34,260 nucleotides of DNA from an uncultured Collinsella sp. (GCA_900768435.1 CAAGCW010000027.1:1-34260); one strand, 5' to 3'; counted from the stretch's first letter, positions 1-9,713 are shown. Notes: a model not told the origin generated them from the letters alone. Numbers and translations: made by a program.

Positions 1-501
1 AGTGGGTCATCGTCCCGGCGTTCAGCATCAGGGTAGCGCTGCGACGCGGAAATCGCGCGCTGTTGACGCGCCCCCGCAGTGCCCGCTTCCCCCAAGGACA
101 ATTATCAGTGCAGGTAGAACGCTTGCGGTTTTGTTCGAAACGAAGGCATGGTCAGGGGTATCGAGTCAAACGTAGTAGATGGGCCGATTTCGTGGTTGGC
201 ACCGCCAAATGATTCCCCGGGGGCGGAGGAAAACGGATCATTTTGGTCCCACGAGGCTTGCGGAGGCGCTCGTACAGGGCCGTCCGAAAAAACTATGCCG
301 GTTTACGGGGCTAAACTCAGGACTCCCATCCATACCCGCGTTTTCTGCAAAATGACGGCTCGTCTACCTGCGGTTTTATTTTCACGAATATCGGCATGGT
401 TGGGGATTCGTGACTCAGCCCCGGAAACCGGCATAGTTTTGAAATGGCATTAAAACGGTGGCAGCCATTTTGCTATGCCGGAGCGGTTGATCGTCGGGCA
501 A
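1..501. other. Non-coding region with inverted repeats
   Basis: I see no convincing gene here. The open frames present run through the inverted repeats and resemble no family I know. The stretch holds a 24-nt inverted repeat (289-312 and 417-440, listed separately), a third copy of its CTATGCCGG core at 473-481, and a second imperfect inverted repeat, CCAAATGAT at 205-213 against ATCATTTTGG at 236-245. It lies beyond the 3' end of the response-regulator gene, so it may contain that operon's terminator or remnants of small mobile repeats. Confidence 0.6.
289..440. repeat. 152-nt element with 24-nt terminal inverted repeats
   Basis: The left arm at 289-312 begins AAAACTATGCCGG. The right arm at 417-440 is its reverse complement with a single mismatch (23 of 24). 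The interior is about 104 nt and has no coding potential I can support. The element is bordered by GAA on both sides (286-288 and 441-443), which could be a 3-bp target-site duplication. The shape fits a MITE (a small non-autonomous transposon relic), but a long RNA hairpin is also possible. Confidence 0.6.
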
Positions 502-1131
502 TTACCCTCGCAGGTAGGCGATGGCGATCTGCGTGCGGTTGCGCAGGCCCATCTTTGCCAGGATCGAGCTGATGTGGTTGCGCACCGTGCCTTCTCCCAT
601 ATAAGCCGTGGCGGCAATCTCCTTGTTGTCGAGGCCGCGGGCGATGAGCTCGGCGACTTCGAACTCGCGGTCGGTTAGGCTGGCGAAGGCCGCGGGCCGG
701 CGGGTCGTGCCGGCATCGACGCCCGTCCCATCAAAGTTGATATCTTCGATCGCCTTACCCTCGAGCACGCGTTTGCCGTCCATGACTTGCGCCAACGCCG
801 GAGGAATGACGGCGACATCGGTTTTAATCAGGTAGCCGCGGGCGCCCAGCTTGAGCGCCGACACAATGTACTCGTCATCCGAGAATGTCGTCAGAAACAC
901 CACCCGCGCCGCAGGGTCGTGCTCAAGGATCTCGCGCGCCGCCGATAGGCCGTCGCGTCCCGGCATCTGAATGTCGAGCAGCGCGATATCGGGCGCGTGC
1001 TCGGCGTAGAGTGCCACCGCGTCGTTGCCGTCGGCTCCGGTGCCCACCACTTCGATCTGCGGCTGGGCGCCCAGGATAATCTTGAGCGAATCGACTACCA
1101 AGCGGTCGTCGTCGACAACTATGAGCCTCAT
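502..1131 (-). CDS. NarL/FixJ-family response regulator
   Basis: A 209-aa two-domain regulator. Residues 1-120 form a receiver domain with the acidic pocket (VVDDD at 5-9), phospho-acceptor Asp53 in LLDIQMPG, and the conserved Thr and Lys in FLTTF and YLIKTD. Residues about 145-205 form a LuxR-type helix-turn-helix (LTDREFEVAELIARGLDNKE). When phosphorylated by the kinase encoded just upstream it should bind DNA and control transcription. Its ATG overlaps the kinase stop codon (ATGA at 1128-1131), so the two are translationally coupled. The divergent ABC exporter beginning at 2474 is the obvious target, by context only. Length and all key residues are normal for the family. Confidence 0.95.
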   Translation of the reverse strand: MRLIVVDDDRLVVDSLKIILGAQPQIEVVGTGADGNDAVALYAEHAPDIALLDIQMPGRDGLSAAREILEHDPAARVVFLTTFSDDEYIVSALKLGARGYLIKTDVAVIPPALAQVMDGKRVLEGKAIEDINFDGTGVDAGTTRRPAAFASLTDREFEVAELIARGLDNKEIAATAYMGEGTVRNHISSILAKMGLRNRTQIAIAYLRG

Positions 1132-2273
1132 CGGGCGTCATCTCCTTGCTGTTTGGGGACGGTGGCAAACACGCGCCAGCCGGGGGCGCCGGCGCGCAGG
1201 CCGGCGGTGAAGGTTCCGCCAAGCGCCTCGACGCGCTCGCGCATGGAGACGAGCCCCATGCCTTCTGCGACGTTGCTGCTGCTCGCCGGGGTCGCGTCTG
1301 CGCCATCATCGGTAACGATGAGCTGGTAAAACGACGGATGCTCCATGCACCGCACGGTAATGGTTTTGGCATGGGCGTGGCGCATGGCGTTGGAAAGCGC
1401 CTCGCGCAGCACCGCCGCAAAGCAGTTGGCGACGTTGGCGGGCGCATGCTCGGCCAAAACCTCAAGCTCAATCTGCGGACCGCTGTCCGAGCGCGCGCCT
1501 TCAACGATGCGTTCGAGCTGCACGGAGAGGTTGGTCGCATTGTCGTTGAGCGCGTGGACGCTGGCGCGCACGAGCTGGAGCGCCTCGTCAACGGTGTATT
1601 TGACGTCGGCGAAATCGGCGGCAACGCCGGGCTCGTTGGCATGGACCACGCGCAGGGCTTCGGTTTGAAGCGAAGCGCGCGTGAGCTGGTGGCCCACGTT
1701 ATCGTGGATCTCGCGCGCGATGCGGGCGCGTTCGGCGAGCGTCGCGAGCTCGACTTCGTAGTCCTGGCGGTCGGCGAGGTCGCGGTTGCGTGCCTCGAGT
1801 GCCAGGGCGCGTTCTTGCAGCTTGTCGCGGGTGCGACGCATGCGTTCCTGTTCGCGCTCCAGCTGCGCGGTGCGCAGCGACAGCAACGTGGCGGCGACCG
1901 AAAGGATGGCGGTTAGCAACAGCGTTCGGGTGGTGAGCGCGCCGCAGCGAAGGTTCGCGACGAGCGCAAAGACAAAGGCGACGCCAATGCCCAGCGCGAC
2001 CCAAACGCGTTCACGGCGCACCCGCCGCGCAATGTCATAGAGGGCGAGGGGCGCAAACGGCACAAACGGCGGCACGAAGACAGCCGCGATGATGTAAGCG
2101 CAGCTCGCGGTCTCGCTCGCGCGCCGGGCGCTTTTCCCCTGCGCGAGCTCAGCCAGCGAGGTGGCAATAACGCCAAGGCAAAACGCCGCGACCAGGCGAG
2201 CATCCACAGCAAGGCCCGTGGCGGCTGCGATGCAGCACGCCAGCACGATCGATTTGTCGAATAGCCTGTTCAT
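1128..2273 (-). CDS. NarL-type sensor histidine kinase
   Basis: A 381-aa membrane kinase. About four hydrophobic segments lie in residues 1-135, with little extracytoplasmic sequence, so the signal is probably sensed in or at the membrane. A charged coiled-coil linker (about 136-175) leads to the HisKA_3 box REIHDNVGH with phospho-acceptor His190. The C-terminal ATPase domain has the N-box (LREALSNAMRHAHA) and the G-box (DDGAD, then EGMGLVSMRER). An open frame continues upstream to 2438, but I chose the ATG at 2271-2273 because the protein then begins just before the first hydrophobic segment. No Shine-Dalgarno precedes it. Instead a TACAAT box sits 6 nt upstream, which suggests a leaderless mRNA. 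Small intramembrane-sensing kinases of this kind commonly control ABC exporters, such as the one divergent to it. Confidence 0.93.
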   Translation of the reverse strand: MNRLFDKSIVLACCIAAATGLAVDARLVAAFCLGVIATSLAELAQGKSARRASETASCAYIIAAVFVPPFVPFAPLALYDIARRVRRERVWVALGIGVAFVFALVANLRCGALTTRTLLLTAILSVAATLLSLRTAQLEREQERMRRTRDKLQERALALEARNRDLADRQDYEVELATLAERARIAREIHDNVGHQLTRASLQTEALRVVHANEPGVAADFADVKYTVDEALQLVRASVHALNDNATNLSVQLERIVEGARSDSGPQIELEVLAEHAPANVANCFAAVLREALSNAMRHAHAKTITVRCMEHPSFYQLIVTDDGADATPASSSNVAEGMGLVSMRERVEALGGTFTAGLRAGAPGWRVFATVPKQQGDDAR

Positions 2274-2279
2274 ACGGGT

Positions 2280-2285
2280 ATTGTA
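2280..2285 (-). promoter_or_regulatory. -10 box of a possibly leaderless kinase mRNA
   Basis: Read on the minus strand, TACAAT ends 6 nt before the kinase ATG, which puts the predicted start site at or next to the A of the start codon. There is no purine-rich ribosome-binding site in between, and no good -35 box at 17 nt. Leaderless messages are frequent in Actinobacteria. Confidence 0.4.
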
Positions 2286-2473
2286 CGCGATGCCGCGCAC
2301 GGGGGAGGCGCCACTCAAAGCAACCGTGACATTCCTCCCGCGCGGCAAAGCGGGGGCGTCGGCAGGCCGCACGATCAAGACCTCCGCACTCGTGACAAAG
2401 CTCACTGGTGCGCGCCGCCCGCTCCTGCGATGATGCAATCGTACCGGGCCACAAGCAACAGAAGGGCCGCCTC

Positions 2474-3412
2474 ATGACAGACATCGTCCACGTCGAAAAC
2501 CTCGTTAAGCGCTACGACGACCTTATTGCGCTCGACCACTTTAACCTGAGTATCGCTCCCGGCGAGATCTTTGGCCTGCTGGGCCCCAACGGCTCGGGCA
2601 AGACCACGTCCATCAACTGCATTCTGCAGCTGCTCGCCTACGACAAGGGCACCATCGAGCTGTTCGGCGAGCGCATGACGCCCGCCCGCTACGACCTCAA
2701 GCGCCGCATCGGTGTGGTGCCGCAGCAGGTGGCGGTGTTCGACGAGCTCACCGTGCGCGAGAACATCGACTATTTCTGCAGTCTCTACGTCAACGACCGC
2801 AAGCGCCGCCGCGCGCTGGTGGACGAGGCGATTGACTTTGTCGGCCTGGGCGACTTTACCAAGTTCCGCCCCGGCAAGCTCTCGGGCGGCCTGGCGCGTC
2901 GTCTCAACATTGCCTGCGGCATCGCGCACAAGCCCGAGCTCATCTTTTTTGACGAACCCACGGTGGCGGTCGACCCGCAAAGCCGCAACGCCATCCTGGA
3001 GGGCATCTGCCGCCTGCGCGACGAGGGCGCCACGGTGGTGTATACCAGCCATTACATGGAGGAAGTCGAGCAGATCTGCAGCCGCATCATGATCATGGAC
3101 GGTGGGCGCGTGCTGGCGCAGGGCACTAACGACGAGCTCAAGCGCATGATTCAGATGGGCGAGAAGATTGTAATCGAGGTCGGCGAGGTTCCGAGTGCGG
3201 CGCTCGGTGCCGTCGCAAGCCTGCCGCACGTTCTGGACCTTTCGGCAACGGCGGGACAGCTCACGTTTTCGTGCGAAGCGAGCCCACATAACCTCACGGA
3301 TATCCTCGATGTGCTTCGCTCGCACGGCGTGGCGCTCGGTCGTATCTATTCCGAACCTCCCACCCTCAATGACGTATTCCTCGAGATCACCGGCCGCGAG
3401 CTGCGCGACTAG
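2474..3412 (+). CDS. ABC-2 exporter ATP-binding protein
   Basis: A 312-aa ATPase that powers the two membrane proteins encoded after it. Walker A is GPNGSGKTT (residues 37-45). The Q-loop (VVPQQ), a signature reading LSGGLARRL instead of the usual LSGGQ, Walker B (LIFFDEP) and the switch histidine (TSHYMEE) follow in order. A C-terminal extension of about 90 residues resembles the accessory domain of CcmA/DrrA-type drug and bacteriocin export ATPases. The open frame extends upstream to 2408. I start at the ATG at 2474 because AGAAGG lies 9 nt before it and MTDIVHVENLVKRY is the usual family start. It is divergent from a two-component system and is the first gene of a three-gene operon. Substrate unknown; peptide antibiotic or lipid efflux is likely. 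Confidence 0.93.
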   Translation: MTDIVHVENLVKRYDDLIALDHFNLSIAPGEIFGLLGPNGSGKTTSINCILQLLAYDKGTIELFGERMTPARYDLKRRIGVVPQQVAVFDELTVRENIDYFCSLYVNDRKRRRALVDEAIDFVGLGDFTKFRPGKLSGGLARRLNIACGIAHKPELIFFDEPTVAVDPQSRNAILEGICRLRDEGATVVYTSHYMEEVEQICSRIMIMDGGRVLAQGTNDELKRMIQMGEKIVIEVGEVPSAALGAVASLPHVLDLSATAGQLTFSCEASPHNLTDILDVLRSHGVALGRIYSEPPTLNDVFLEITGRELRD

Positions 3413-3421
3413 GGGGTGGCC

Positions 3422-4609
3422 ATGTTCAACACCATCACCACCACGCTCAAGACGCTATTGCGTCGACCGAGTACATGGGTCTGGGGCGCGATCTTTCCCA
3501 TTGCACTTTCAACGATGTTCATGTTTATGTTCGCGAACCTGAGCTCTGACGGAAAGGTCGACCCGGTGCCGGTTGCCGTCGTGACGGACGAGGCCTGGGA
3601 TGCCTCGACCTTTAAGGACGTGGCAGCTTCGCTTGCCAAGGCAGGCGACGATCAGCTGCTCGATGTGAGCGAGTACGAAGACTTGGCTGTCGCGTGCAAA
3701 GCGCTCAAGGCCGGCGAGGTCGCGGGCATCTATACGGTTGATGCCGCGGGCACGCCCAGGCTCACGCTGCTATCGAGTTACGACAGCTCGCGCGCCTCGT
3801 CGGTGCTCACCGACCGCAGCATCCTTGAAACGGTGGCAAGCTCGTATACGCAAAATGTCGAGCTCATGCGCCAGATTGCCCAGGACAACCCGGCGGCGCT
3901 CGCCGATCCGGCGGCGGTTGCGCGCGCTCTGTCGCTCGAGGGCGGAACCCGCCGCGTGAGCCTGACTCGTGCCACGCCCGATGGCACGGTCATCTACTAT
4001 TACGCGCTTTTTGGCCTGGTCGCGATGATGTCTGCCGAGTTTGCCGCCTTGAGCGTCGTCGATTTGCAGCCTAATCTGTCGGGCCTTGGCGCGCGCCGCT
4101 GCGTGGGCGGTCTTTCCAAGACGGCGTCGCTGGCCGGCATTTTTGTCGGCTCGTGGCTGGTTTCCTTTGCATCGATGGCGGTTGCGATCGGCTACGTGCG
4201 CCTGGTCGTGGGCGTCGACTTTGGCGGGCGCGAGGGGTTGTGCCTGCTGGGCGGGGCTGCATCCGCGCTTGCCGCCACGGGCCTGGGGCTTTTTGTGGGC
4301 ACGCTTCCCGTTAAGGGCGGCAAGGCATCCAAGTCGGGCATCCTCACGGGCTTTGCCACCACGTGCGCCCTGTTCGCCGGCCTCTACGGCGAGCCGGCGA
4401 TGGCGCTTGCCGACGACGTCGCCCGCGCTTGTCCGGTCGAGTGCTGGCTCAACCCCGTCAAGCTCATCTGCGACATGTTCAATCGCCTGTATTTCTTTGA
4501 GGACCTGGGGCCCTTCGCTGTTCGCGCCGGCGCGCTCGTCCTGATGGCCCTGGTGTTTGTCGCCGCCGCTACGCTGATCTTTGGAAGGAGCCGCCATGAG
4601 CACCTTTAA
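3422..4609 (+). CDS. ABC-2 type transporter permease (first)
   Basis: A 395-aa membrane protein with the ABC-2 plan: one N-terminal transmembrane helix (about residues 16-38), an extracytoplasmic domain of about 140 residues, then five further helices, the last ending near the C-terminus. It should pair with the second permease as a heterodimeric channel driven by the ATPase at 2474. The gene starts 9 nt after the ATPase stop. I chose the ATG at 3422 because AGGGGG lies 5 nt upstream; an in-frame GTG at 3416 lies inside that ribosome-binding site. The last 14 nt overlap the next gene, consistent with translational coupling and a 1:1 complex. Confidence 0.88.
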   Translation: MFNTITTTLKTLLRRPSTWVWGAIFPIALSTMFMFMFANLSSDGKVDPVPVAVVTDEAWDASTFKDVAASLAKAGDDQLLDVSEYEDLAVACKALKAGEVAGIYTVDAAGTPRLTLLSSYDSSRASSVLTDRSILETVASSYTQNVELMRQIAQDNPAALADPAAVARALSLEGGTRRVSLTRATPDGTVIYYYALFGLVAMMSAEFAALSVVDLQPNLSGLGARRCVGGLSKTASLAGIFVGSWLVSFASMAVAIGYVRLVVGVDFGGREGLCLLGGAASALAATGLGLFVGTLPVKGGKASKSGILTGFATTCALFAGLYGEPAMALADDVARACPVECWLNPVKLICDMFNRLYFFEDLGPFAVRAGALVLMALVFVAAATLIFGRSRHEHL

Positions 4610-5801
4610 GACCGCGCTTCGCATGGCGCTGGCGCACCCGTTCTACCTGCTCATCTATACGGTGTTCATCTCGCTCATGGGCGTATTCATCGCGGCTTCG
4701 GTGAGCTGGAACTCGTCGCAGCTTACCGAGTACAAGCCCTACGACACCAACGTGATCGTGGTCGACCGCGACAATAGCGACCTTTCGCGGGCGCTTACCA
4801 AGCACCTGGGCTCACGCTTTGACCTGGTCACGGGCATCGGCGACGACGCGTACGACCTTGCCGATGCGCTCTCCAAGAGCAACAGCGCCAAGGGCAGTGC
4901 CGATTGCGTGTTCTTTATCCCGGAGGGGTTTGAGGACGATCTTGTTGCAGCCGCCCGTGCGGGGGAGGAGTTGCCCAGGCTCGATGTGACCTACGGCTCC
5001 GGCACCATGGCGGCGGCGCTTTCGTCTGCCGAGGCCTCACGCTGGATCTCGCTCGCGGGTGCTGCGGCGGCGCTTGAGCCAGCTGCTTCCGACGGCGAGG
5101 TCGCCAAGGCCGCCGAGCATGCTGCCGTCAAGCGCGCCGAGGTCCAGATCGAGCAGGTCAAGGTCGAATCGACTGCCGTCGCCCCACTCGAGTCGTACTT
5201 CAACTTTGGCGCGTACGCGATCATCTCGTCGGTCATCGTGTCGGTGGGATTGGTGTTCTCGGGCATGAACGAGCCCGAGCGCGTGCGCCGCATGGAGGCC
5301 GGCCCGGTCTCCGAGCGCCAGCGTTCGCTTGCTGTGTTCGCGGCTGCCGCGGTGCTCACCGTCTGCATCTGGTTCGTGTCGAGCATGGTGGGTGTCGCGG
5401 GCTTTGCCGGCGCGGTTGCCGAGGTCGGTGTGGGTCGTGTGTGTCTGGCGCTGGCAGCGACGTTTGCCCTGGCGTGCACGCCGCTGGCCGTTGGCTTTAC
5501 CCTGTCGAGCTTGGGCGCGCGCGAGGAGCTACTCAACGGCGTGGGCAACTTACTCGGCATGCTCATGACGTTTTTGGGTGGCGCTTGGATGCCGCTGTCG
5601 CTGATGGGTTCGGCCGTGCAGACGGTGGCGCACTTTGTGCCGACATATTGGGTGAACGACGCGATCAGCAAGGCGCTCGCCGCGGACCTGACGTCCACCG
5701 TGCTGGGCGACATCGCCTGCGACCTGGGCGTCACCGTGCTCTTCGCCGCCGCCATCGCCGCCGTAGGCCTGGCCCTCGCCCACAACAAATCCCACGCCTA
5801 G
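4596..5801 (+). CDS. ABC-2 type transporter permease (second)
   Basis: A 401-aa partner of the preceding permease with the same layout: N-terminal helix (about residues 10-32), an extracytoplasmic region of about 170 residues rich in Ala, Glu and Val, then five helices in the C-terminal half. The segment with GMNEPERVRRMEAGP corresponds to the cytoplasmic coupling region usual in ABC-2 permeases. The ATG at 4596 has GGAAGGAG just upstream and overlaps the previous gene by 14 nt; a TTG at 4581 is in frame but precedes that ribosome-binding site. It is the last gene of the exporter operon. The REP-like repeat block begins about 8 nt after its stop codon. Confidence 0.87.
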   Translation: MSTFKTALRMALAHPFYLLIYTVFISLMGVFIAASVSWNSSQLTEYKPYDTNVIVVDRDNSDLSRALTKHLGSRFDLVTGIGDDAYDLADALSKSNSAKGSADCVFFIPEGFEDDLVAAARAGEELPRLDVTYGSGTMAAALSSAEASRWISLAGAAAALEPAASDGEVAKAAEHAAVKRAEVQIEQVKVESTAVAPLESYFNFGAYAIISSVIVSVGLVFSGMNEPERVRRMEAGPVSERQRSLAVFAAAAVLTVCIWFVSSMVGVAGFAGAVAEVGVGRVCLALAATFALACTPLAVGFTLSSLGAREELLNGVGNLLGMLMTFLGGAWMPLSLMGSAVQTVAHFVPTYWVNDAISKALAADLTSTVLGDIACDLGVTVLFAAAIAAVGLALAHNKSHA

Positions 5802-5808
5802 CCGCCTA

Positions 5809-5994
5809 GTCATTGGGGACGTTCTTAAACGACTGGTCGCTGGGGACAGTCTTTGCCGATTCGCCGGCTCGCCGGCCGGGCTGGCAAGGGCTGTCCCTAT
5901 CTGCCGGGTGGCGAAAGAGCGTCCCTAGCGGCACTCATTGGGGACAGACTTAAATGAGCGATTTCACTCATTTAAGTCTGTCCCCAATGAGTAG
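5809..5994. repeat. GGGGACAG repeat block R1, with perfect 26-bp palindrome
   Basis: The block starts with CATTGGGGACGTTCTTAA and contains a 57-nt core at 5842-5898, running from GGGGACAGTC to CTGTCCCT, which can fold as a long hairpin. It ends in a perfect inverted repeat with 26-nt arms (5933-5958 and 5967-5992) around the 8-nt loop CGATTTCA. The core recurs after the FtsX gene (9510-9566) with one mismatch. GGGGACAG/CTGTCCCC palindromes of this type resemble REP/BIME elements, which in other bacteria are mobilised by RAYT transposases; that link is inference. The palindrome may also terminate the upstream exporter operon. Confidence 0.8.
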
Positions 5995-6029
5995 GTTGGA
6001 AAAAAGCCGCGCACGTCGCTTAAAAATAG

Positions 6030-6058
6030 TTCACCTGGGTTTACTATTACCCTAGAAA
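6030..6058 (+). promoter_or_regulatory. Candidate promoter of the LolD/FtsX operon
   Basis: TTCACC (6030-6035) and TAGAAA (6053-6058) are separated by 17 nt, matching sigma-70-type spacing, in a locally AT-rich patch upstream of the ATPase start at 6089. A small palindrome, GGGT-TTACTATT-ACCC, lies between the boxes and could bind a regulator. The hexamers are moderate matches only. Confidence 0.35.
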
Positions 6059-6088
6059 AGTAGCAGAAGGCTAACAACGGGGGATAGC

Positions 6089-6802
<714 letters not shown>

Positions 6803-6810
6803 GCGGCGCC

Positions 6811-9477
6811 ATGACACCTCTCGCAAAACGTCTCCCGCGCGAGCTGCGCCGCAATATCGGCAAGTACCTGGGCATCTTTTTGCTTATGTGCGGAAGCATC
6901 GCCCTCACGTCGGGCTTTTTGCTCGCGGCGCATTCCATCGGCTGCCTCATTGACGACATGCGCGATGCGTACACGATTGAGGACGGCCGCGTGACTACCT
7001 CCTTCGAGGCCACCAAAGATCAGCTCAAGGCAGCCGAGGATGCAGCCGACGACGTCGGCGGCGTCACGCTCTACAAGAATTTCTCCATCGACGCCATCAT
7101 AAAAAAGACCGCCGGCGACGACGGCACCAAGCGCACGCTGCGCACCTATGCGCACCGCACCAAGGTCGATATCGCGTCCTACTGCGAAGGCAGGCAGCCC
7201 AAGACGGACGATGAGGTGGCAATCGACCGTGTCTTCGCCACCAACAACGACCTCGCCGTGGGCGATAAGGTCGAGCTTGGGGGCCGCACCTACACCATCT
7301 GCGGCATCATGACCCAGCCCGATAGCCAGGCGTTGTTCCTCGACAATTCGGACTTTACGGTGAACACCATCACGTACGGCGTGGCCGAGGTCACCGACGC
7401 CGGCTTTGCCGCGCTTGAGGACGCCGGCGGCGCGCCTGCCTACACCTACTCCTTTACCTTTACCGATCGCGACCTCCCCACCGCGGATCGCATCGATGCG
7501 GAGCAGGATATGGTCGAGGCGCTGGCCGATGCCGATGCGCGCGTGGACGATCTGATCGATGCCGATTCCAACCAGGGCATTGGCTATGCGCGCGACGACG
7601 TGGACGGCGACTCCATGATGTGGATGACGTTGCTCGACATCATCATCGTGATTATGGCGTTCGTCTTTGTGGTCCTTACCGACGCCACCATCGAGGAGGA
7701 GAGCGCCATCATCGGCACGCTGCTCGCCAGCGGCTATCGCCGTCGCGAGATCGTGCTGCACTACCTGGCACTTCCCGCCATCGTGGGCGTGGCCGCGGCG
7801 CTTTTGGGCACCGCACTCGGCGTTGTGTTCTTTACCGAGCCCATGCGCGGTCTCTACTACGGCTCGTACAGTCTGCCGCCCTTCCAGGTGTACTGGAGCT
7901 GGGAGATCTTTGTGAAGTGCGCCGTGGTCCCCGCCGCCGCGCTCATTCTCATCACGCTGGTGGGCCTGCTCCGCAAAATGGGCAAGACGCCGCTGGAGTT
8001 CCTTCGCCACGAGGCGAGCGGCAAATCGGGTACCAAGCGCGGTCTGCAGCTGCCGGAGCGCATGGGCTTTGTTTCCCGCTTCCGCCTGCGCGTTTTCCTG
8101 CGCAACCTGGGCAACTTCGCCACGCTCTTCGTGGGCATCGCGTTTGGGTCGCTGCTTTTGCTCTTTGGCCTGGCGATCCTGCCCACGATGACGCACTATG
8201 CGGACAACCTCGAGACGAGCCTGGTCGCCGAGCATCAGTACACACTCAAGGCGCCGCTGGAGCTCGAGGGCACTACCGAGGAGCGCGAGCAGTGGTCGGC
8301 ACTCGAGCGCTTGCAGTCGGTTGACGGCGCGCTGCTTTCTGCCGCCCAGGATGCCGATGACGAGCTTGACGGCGCGGCCGATGCGGCGCAGACGGCAGCC
8401 GATGCCGCGACCGCATCTCCGTCTGCCGAGAGCCTGACCGCAGCGCAGGATGCGCTTGCCAAGGTCCAGGACAAGAAGGATGCGCTCTACGCGCGCCTTG
8501 ACGATCTTGCCGATGCCCTCGGCTGCAACCGCGATGAGGCCATCGATCTGATCGACAAGGCCTCTAAGATCGACACTGACAACGACGATATCCACCCGGT
8601 CAATACGACCGACAACGGCGCGGGCGCAATCGCGCAGGCCGAGAAATATGCCGTTTACCAGCTGCAGTACGACCGTGGCGACGGTAATGGCGAGGAGACG
8701 ATTTCTGTCTACGGCATCTCGTCCGATTCGCGCTACTGGAAGGGCCTCAACATCGGCGATGGCCGCGTCGTCTTTGGCGGCGGTCTGCTCGATAAGTTTG
8801 GCTGGAGCGAGGGCCAGAAGGTCACGCTCAGCGACAAGTACGAGGGCGAGCATTATTCCTTTGAGTACGCGGGCAAGAACTGTGCCTGGGGCTCCAAGTC
8901 GGACATGAACATCTATATGAGCATCGATGACTTTAACGAGCTGTTCGACAACGACGCCGCCTACTTTAACGGCTATGTGAGCGACGAGAAGCTCGACCTC
9001 GATGCTCGTTACTTTGCCGGCGACACCACGCCCGACGACATGCGCGCCGTGGGTGACCAGTTCATCGGCATGATGAGCAAAATGATCGGCATGATGGTCG
9101 GGCTCGCGGTGTTTATCTTCCTGCTGTTTATGTACCTGCTGACCAAGGCTGTTATCGATCATAGCGCCCGGTCGATTAGCTACATGAAGGTCTTTGGCTA
9201 TCGCGATGGCGAGATCTCGCATCTGTACATCCGCTCGATTACGCTGTGCGTGGCGGCATCGCTCGTGCTGAGCCTGCCGTTGATTATCTGCTCGCTCACG
9301 GCTATTTTCCGCTCCATGTTGCTCGCCTATAACGGCAATATCGAGATTTATGTGCCAAGCTGGTCCATGGCGGCGTGCGCAGGGATCGGCTTTGCAACGT
9401 ACCTGGTCGTGGCGCTGCTGCACATGCGCTCGATCAAGCGCGTCAGCCTGGCCGAGGCCCTCAAGGTGCAGGAGTAG
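6811..9477 (+). CDS. Large FtsX-family ABC permease
   Basis: An 888-aa membrane protein with two FtsX modules. Helix 1 lies at about residues 20-43, followed by an extracytoplasmic domain of about 230 residues and three helices beginning near WMTLLDIIIVIMAFVFV. A second unit starts with a helix at about 430-455, carries a second large outer domain with an Ala/Asp-rich probable coiled coil (about 500-570, DADDELDGAADAAQTAAD), and ends in three helices and the cytoplasmic tail SLAEALKVQE. This is the 8-10-helix plan of Gram-positive antimicrobial-peptide and surface-stress exporters, not of the cell-division FtsX (about 300 aa). Start chosen at the ATG at 6811; a TTG at 6796 is in frame but overlaps the ATPase. 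The coiled coil suggests an extracellular partner such as a peptide or hydrolase. Confidence 0.9.
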   Translation: MTPLAKRLPRELRRNIGKYLGIFLLMCGSIALTSGFLLAAHSIGCLIDDMRDAYTIEDGRVTTSFEATKDQLKAAEDAADDVGGVTLYKNFSIDAIIKKTAGDDGTKRTLRTYAHRTKVDIASYCEGRQPKTDDEVAIDRVFATNNDLAVGDKVELGGRTYTICGIMTQPDSQALFLDNSDFTVNTITYGVAEVTDAGFAALEDAGGAPAYTYSFTFTDRDLPTADRIDAEQDMVEALADADARVDDLIDADSNQGIGYARDDVDGDSMMWMTLLDIIIVIMAFVFVVLTDATIEEESAIIGTLLASGYRRREIVLHYLALPAIVGVAAALLGTALGVVFFTEPMRGLYYGSYSLPPFQVYWSWEIFVKCAVVPAAALILITLVGLLRKMGKTPLEFLRHEASGKSGTKRGLQLPERMGFVSRFRLRVFLRNLGNFATLFVGIAFGSLLLLFGLAILPTMTHYADNLETSLVAEHQYTLKAPLELEGTTEEREQWSALERLQSVDGALLSAAQDADDELDGAADAAQTAADAATASPSAESLTAAQDALAKVQDKKDALYARLDDLADALGCNRDEAIDLIDKASKIDTDNDDIHPVNTTDNGAGAIAQAEKYAVYQLQYDRGDGNGEETISVYGISSDSRYWKGLNIGDGRVVFGGGLLDKFGWSEGQKVTLSDKYEGEHYSFEYAGKNCAWGSKSDMNIYMSIDDFNELFDNDAAYFNGYVSDEKLDLDARYFAGDTTPDDMRAVGDQFIGMMSKMIGMMVGLAVFIFLLFMYLLTKAVIDHSARSISYMKVFGYRDGEISHLYIRSITLCVAASLVLSLPLIICSLTAIFRSMLLAYNGNIEIYVPSWSMAACAGIGFATYLVVALLHMRSIKRVSLAEALKVQE

Positions 9478-9480
9478 CCC

Positions 9481-9632
9481 TTGGGGACGTTCTTAAGCGA
9501 CTAGTCATCGGGGACAGTCTTTGCCGATTCGCCGGCTCGCCGGCCGGGCTGGCAAGGACTGTCCCTGGCGGCACTCATTTAAGTCCGTCCCCAATGAGTG
9601 GTTTCAGTCATTTAAGTCTGTCCCCAATGAGT
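9481..9632. repeat. GGGGACAG repeat block R2
   Basis: The block begins 4 nt after the FtsX-type permease stop. It carries TTGGGGACGTTCTTAA, then a 57-nt core (9510-9566) identical to that of R1 except one base, in which GGGACAGTC pairs with GACTGTCCC. It ends with two direct copies of CATTTAAGT-Y-YGTCCCCAATGAGT. R1 and R2 are in the same orientation and bracket the ATPase/permease pair. Confidence 0.8.
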
Positions 9633-9640
9633 GGCCGTGC

Positions 9641-9671
9641 TTGACTTCAACCCCACTTCACCGGGTACCAT
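9641..9671 (+). promoter_or_regulatory. Candidate promoter of the DUF362 gene
   Basis: TTGACT (9641-9646) and TACCAT (9666-9671) lie 19 nt apart, just after repeat block R2 and about 43 nt before the start codon. The spacing is longer than optimal, so this is tentative. Confidence 0.3.
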
Positions 9672-9713
9672 CCTCTATGTCTGTAACGCCATATAGACCG
9701 AGGGGATAGATCT

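Noticed and set aside
148..453. A 101-codon frame in the first 500 nt
   Set aside because: It crosses both arms of the inverted-repeat element, has no good ribosome-binding site and no recognisable motif.
9375..9644. A frame through the end of the FtsX gene and repeat block R2
   Set aside because: Its tail is a translation of the repeats (LSLSPMSG twice), not a protein.
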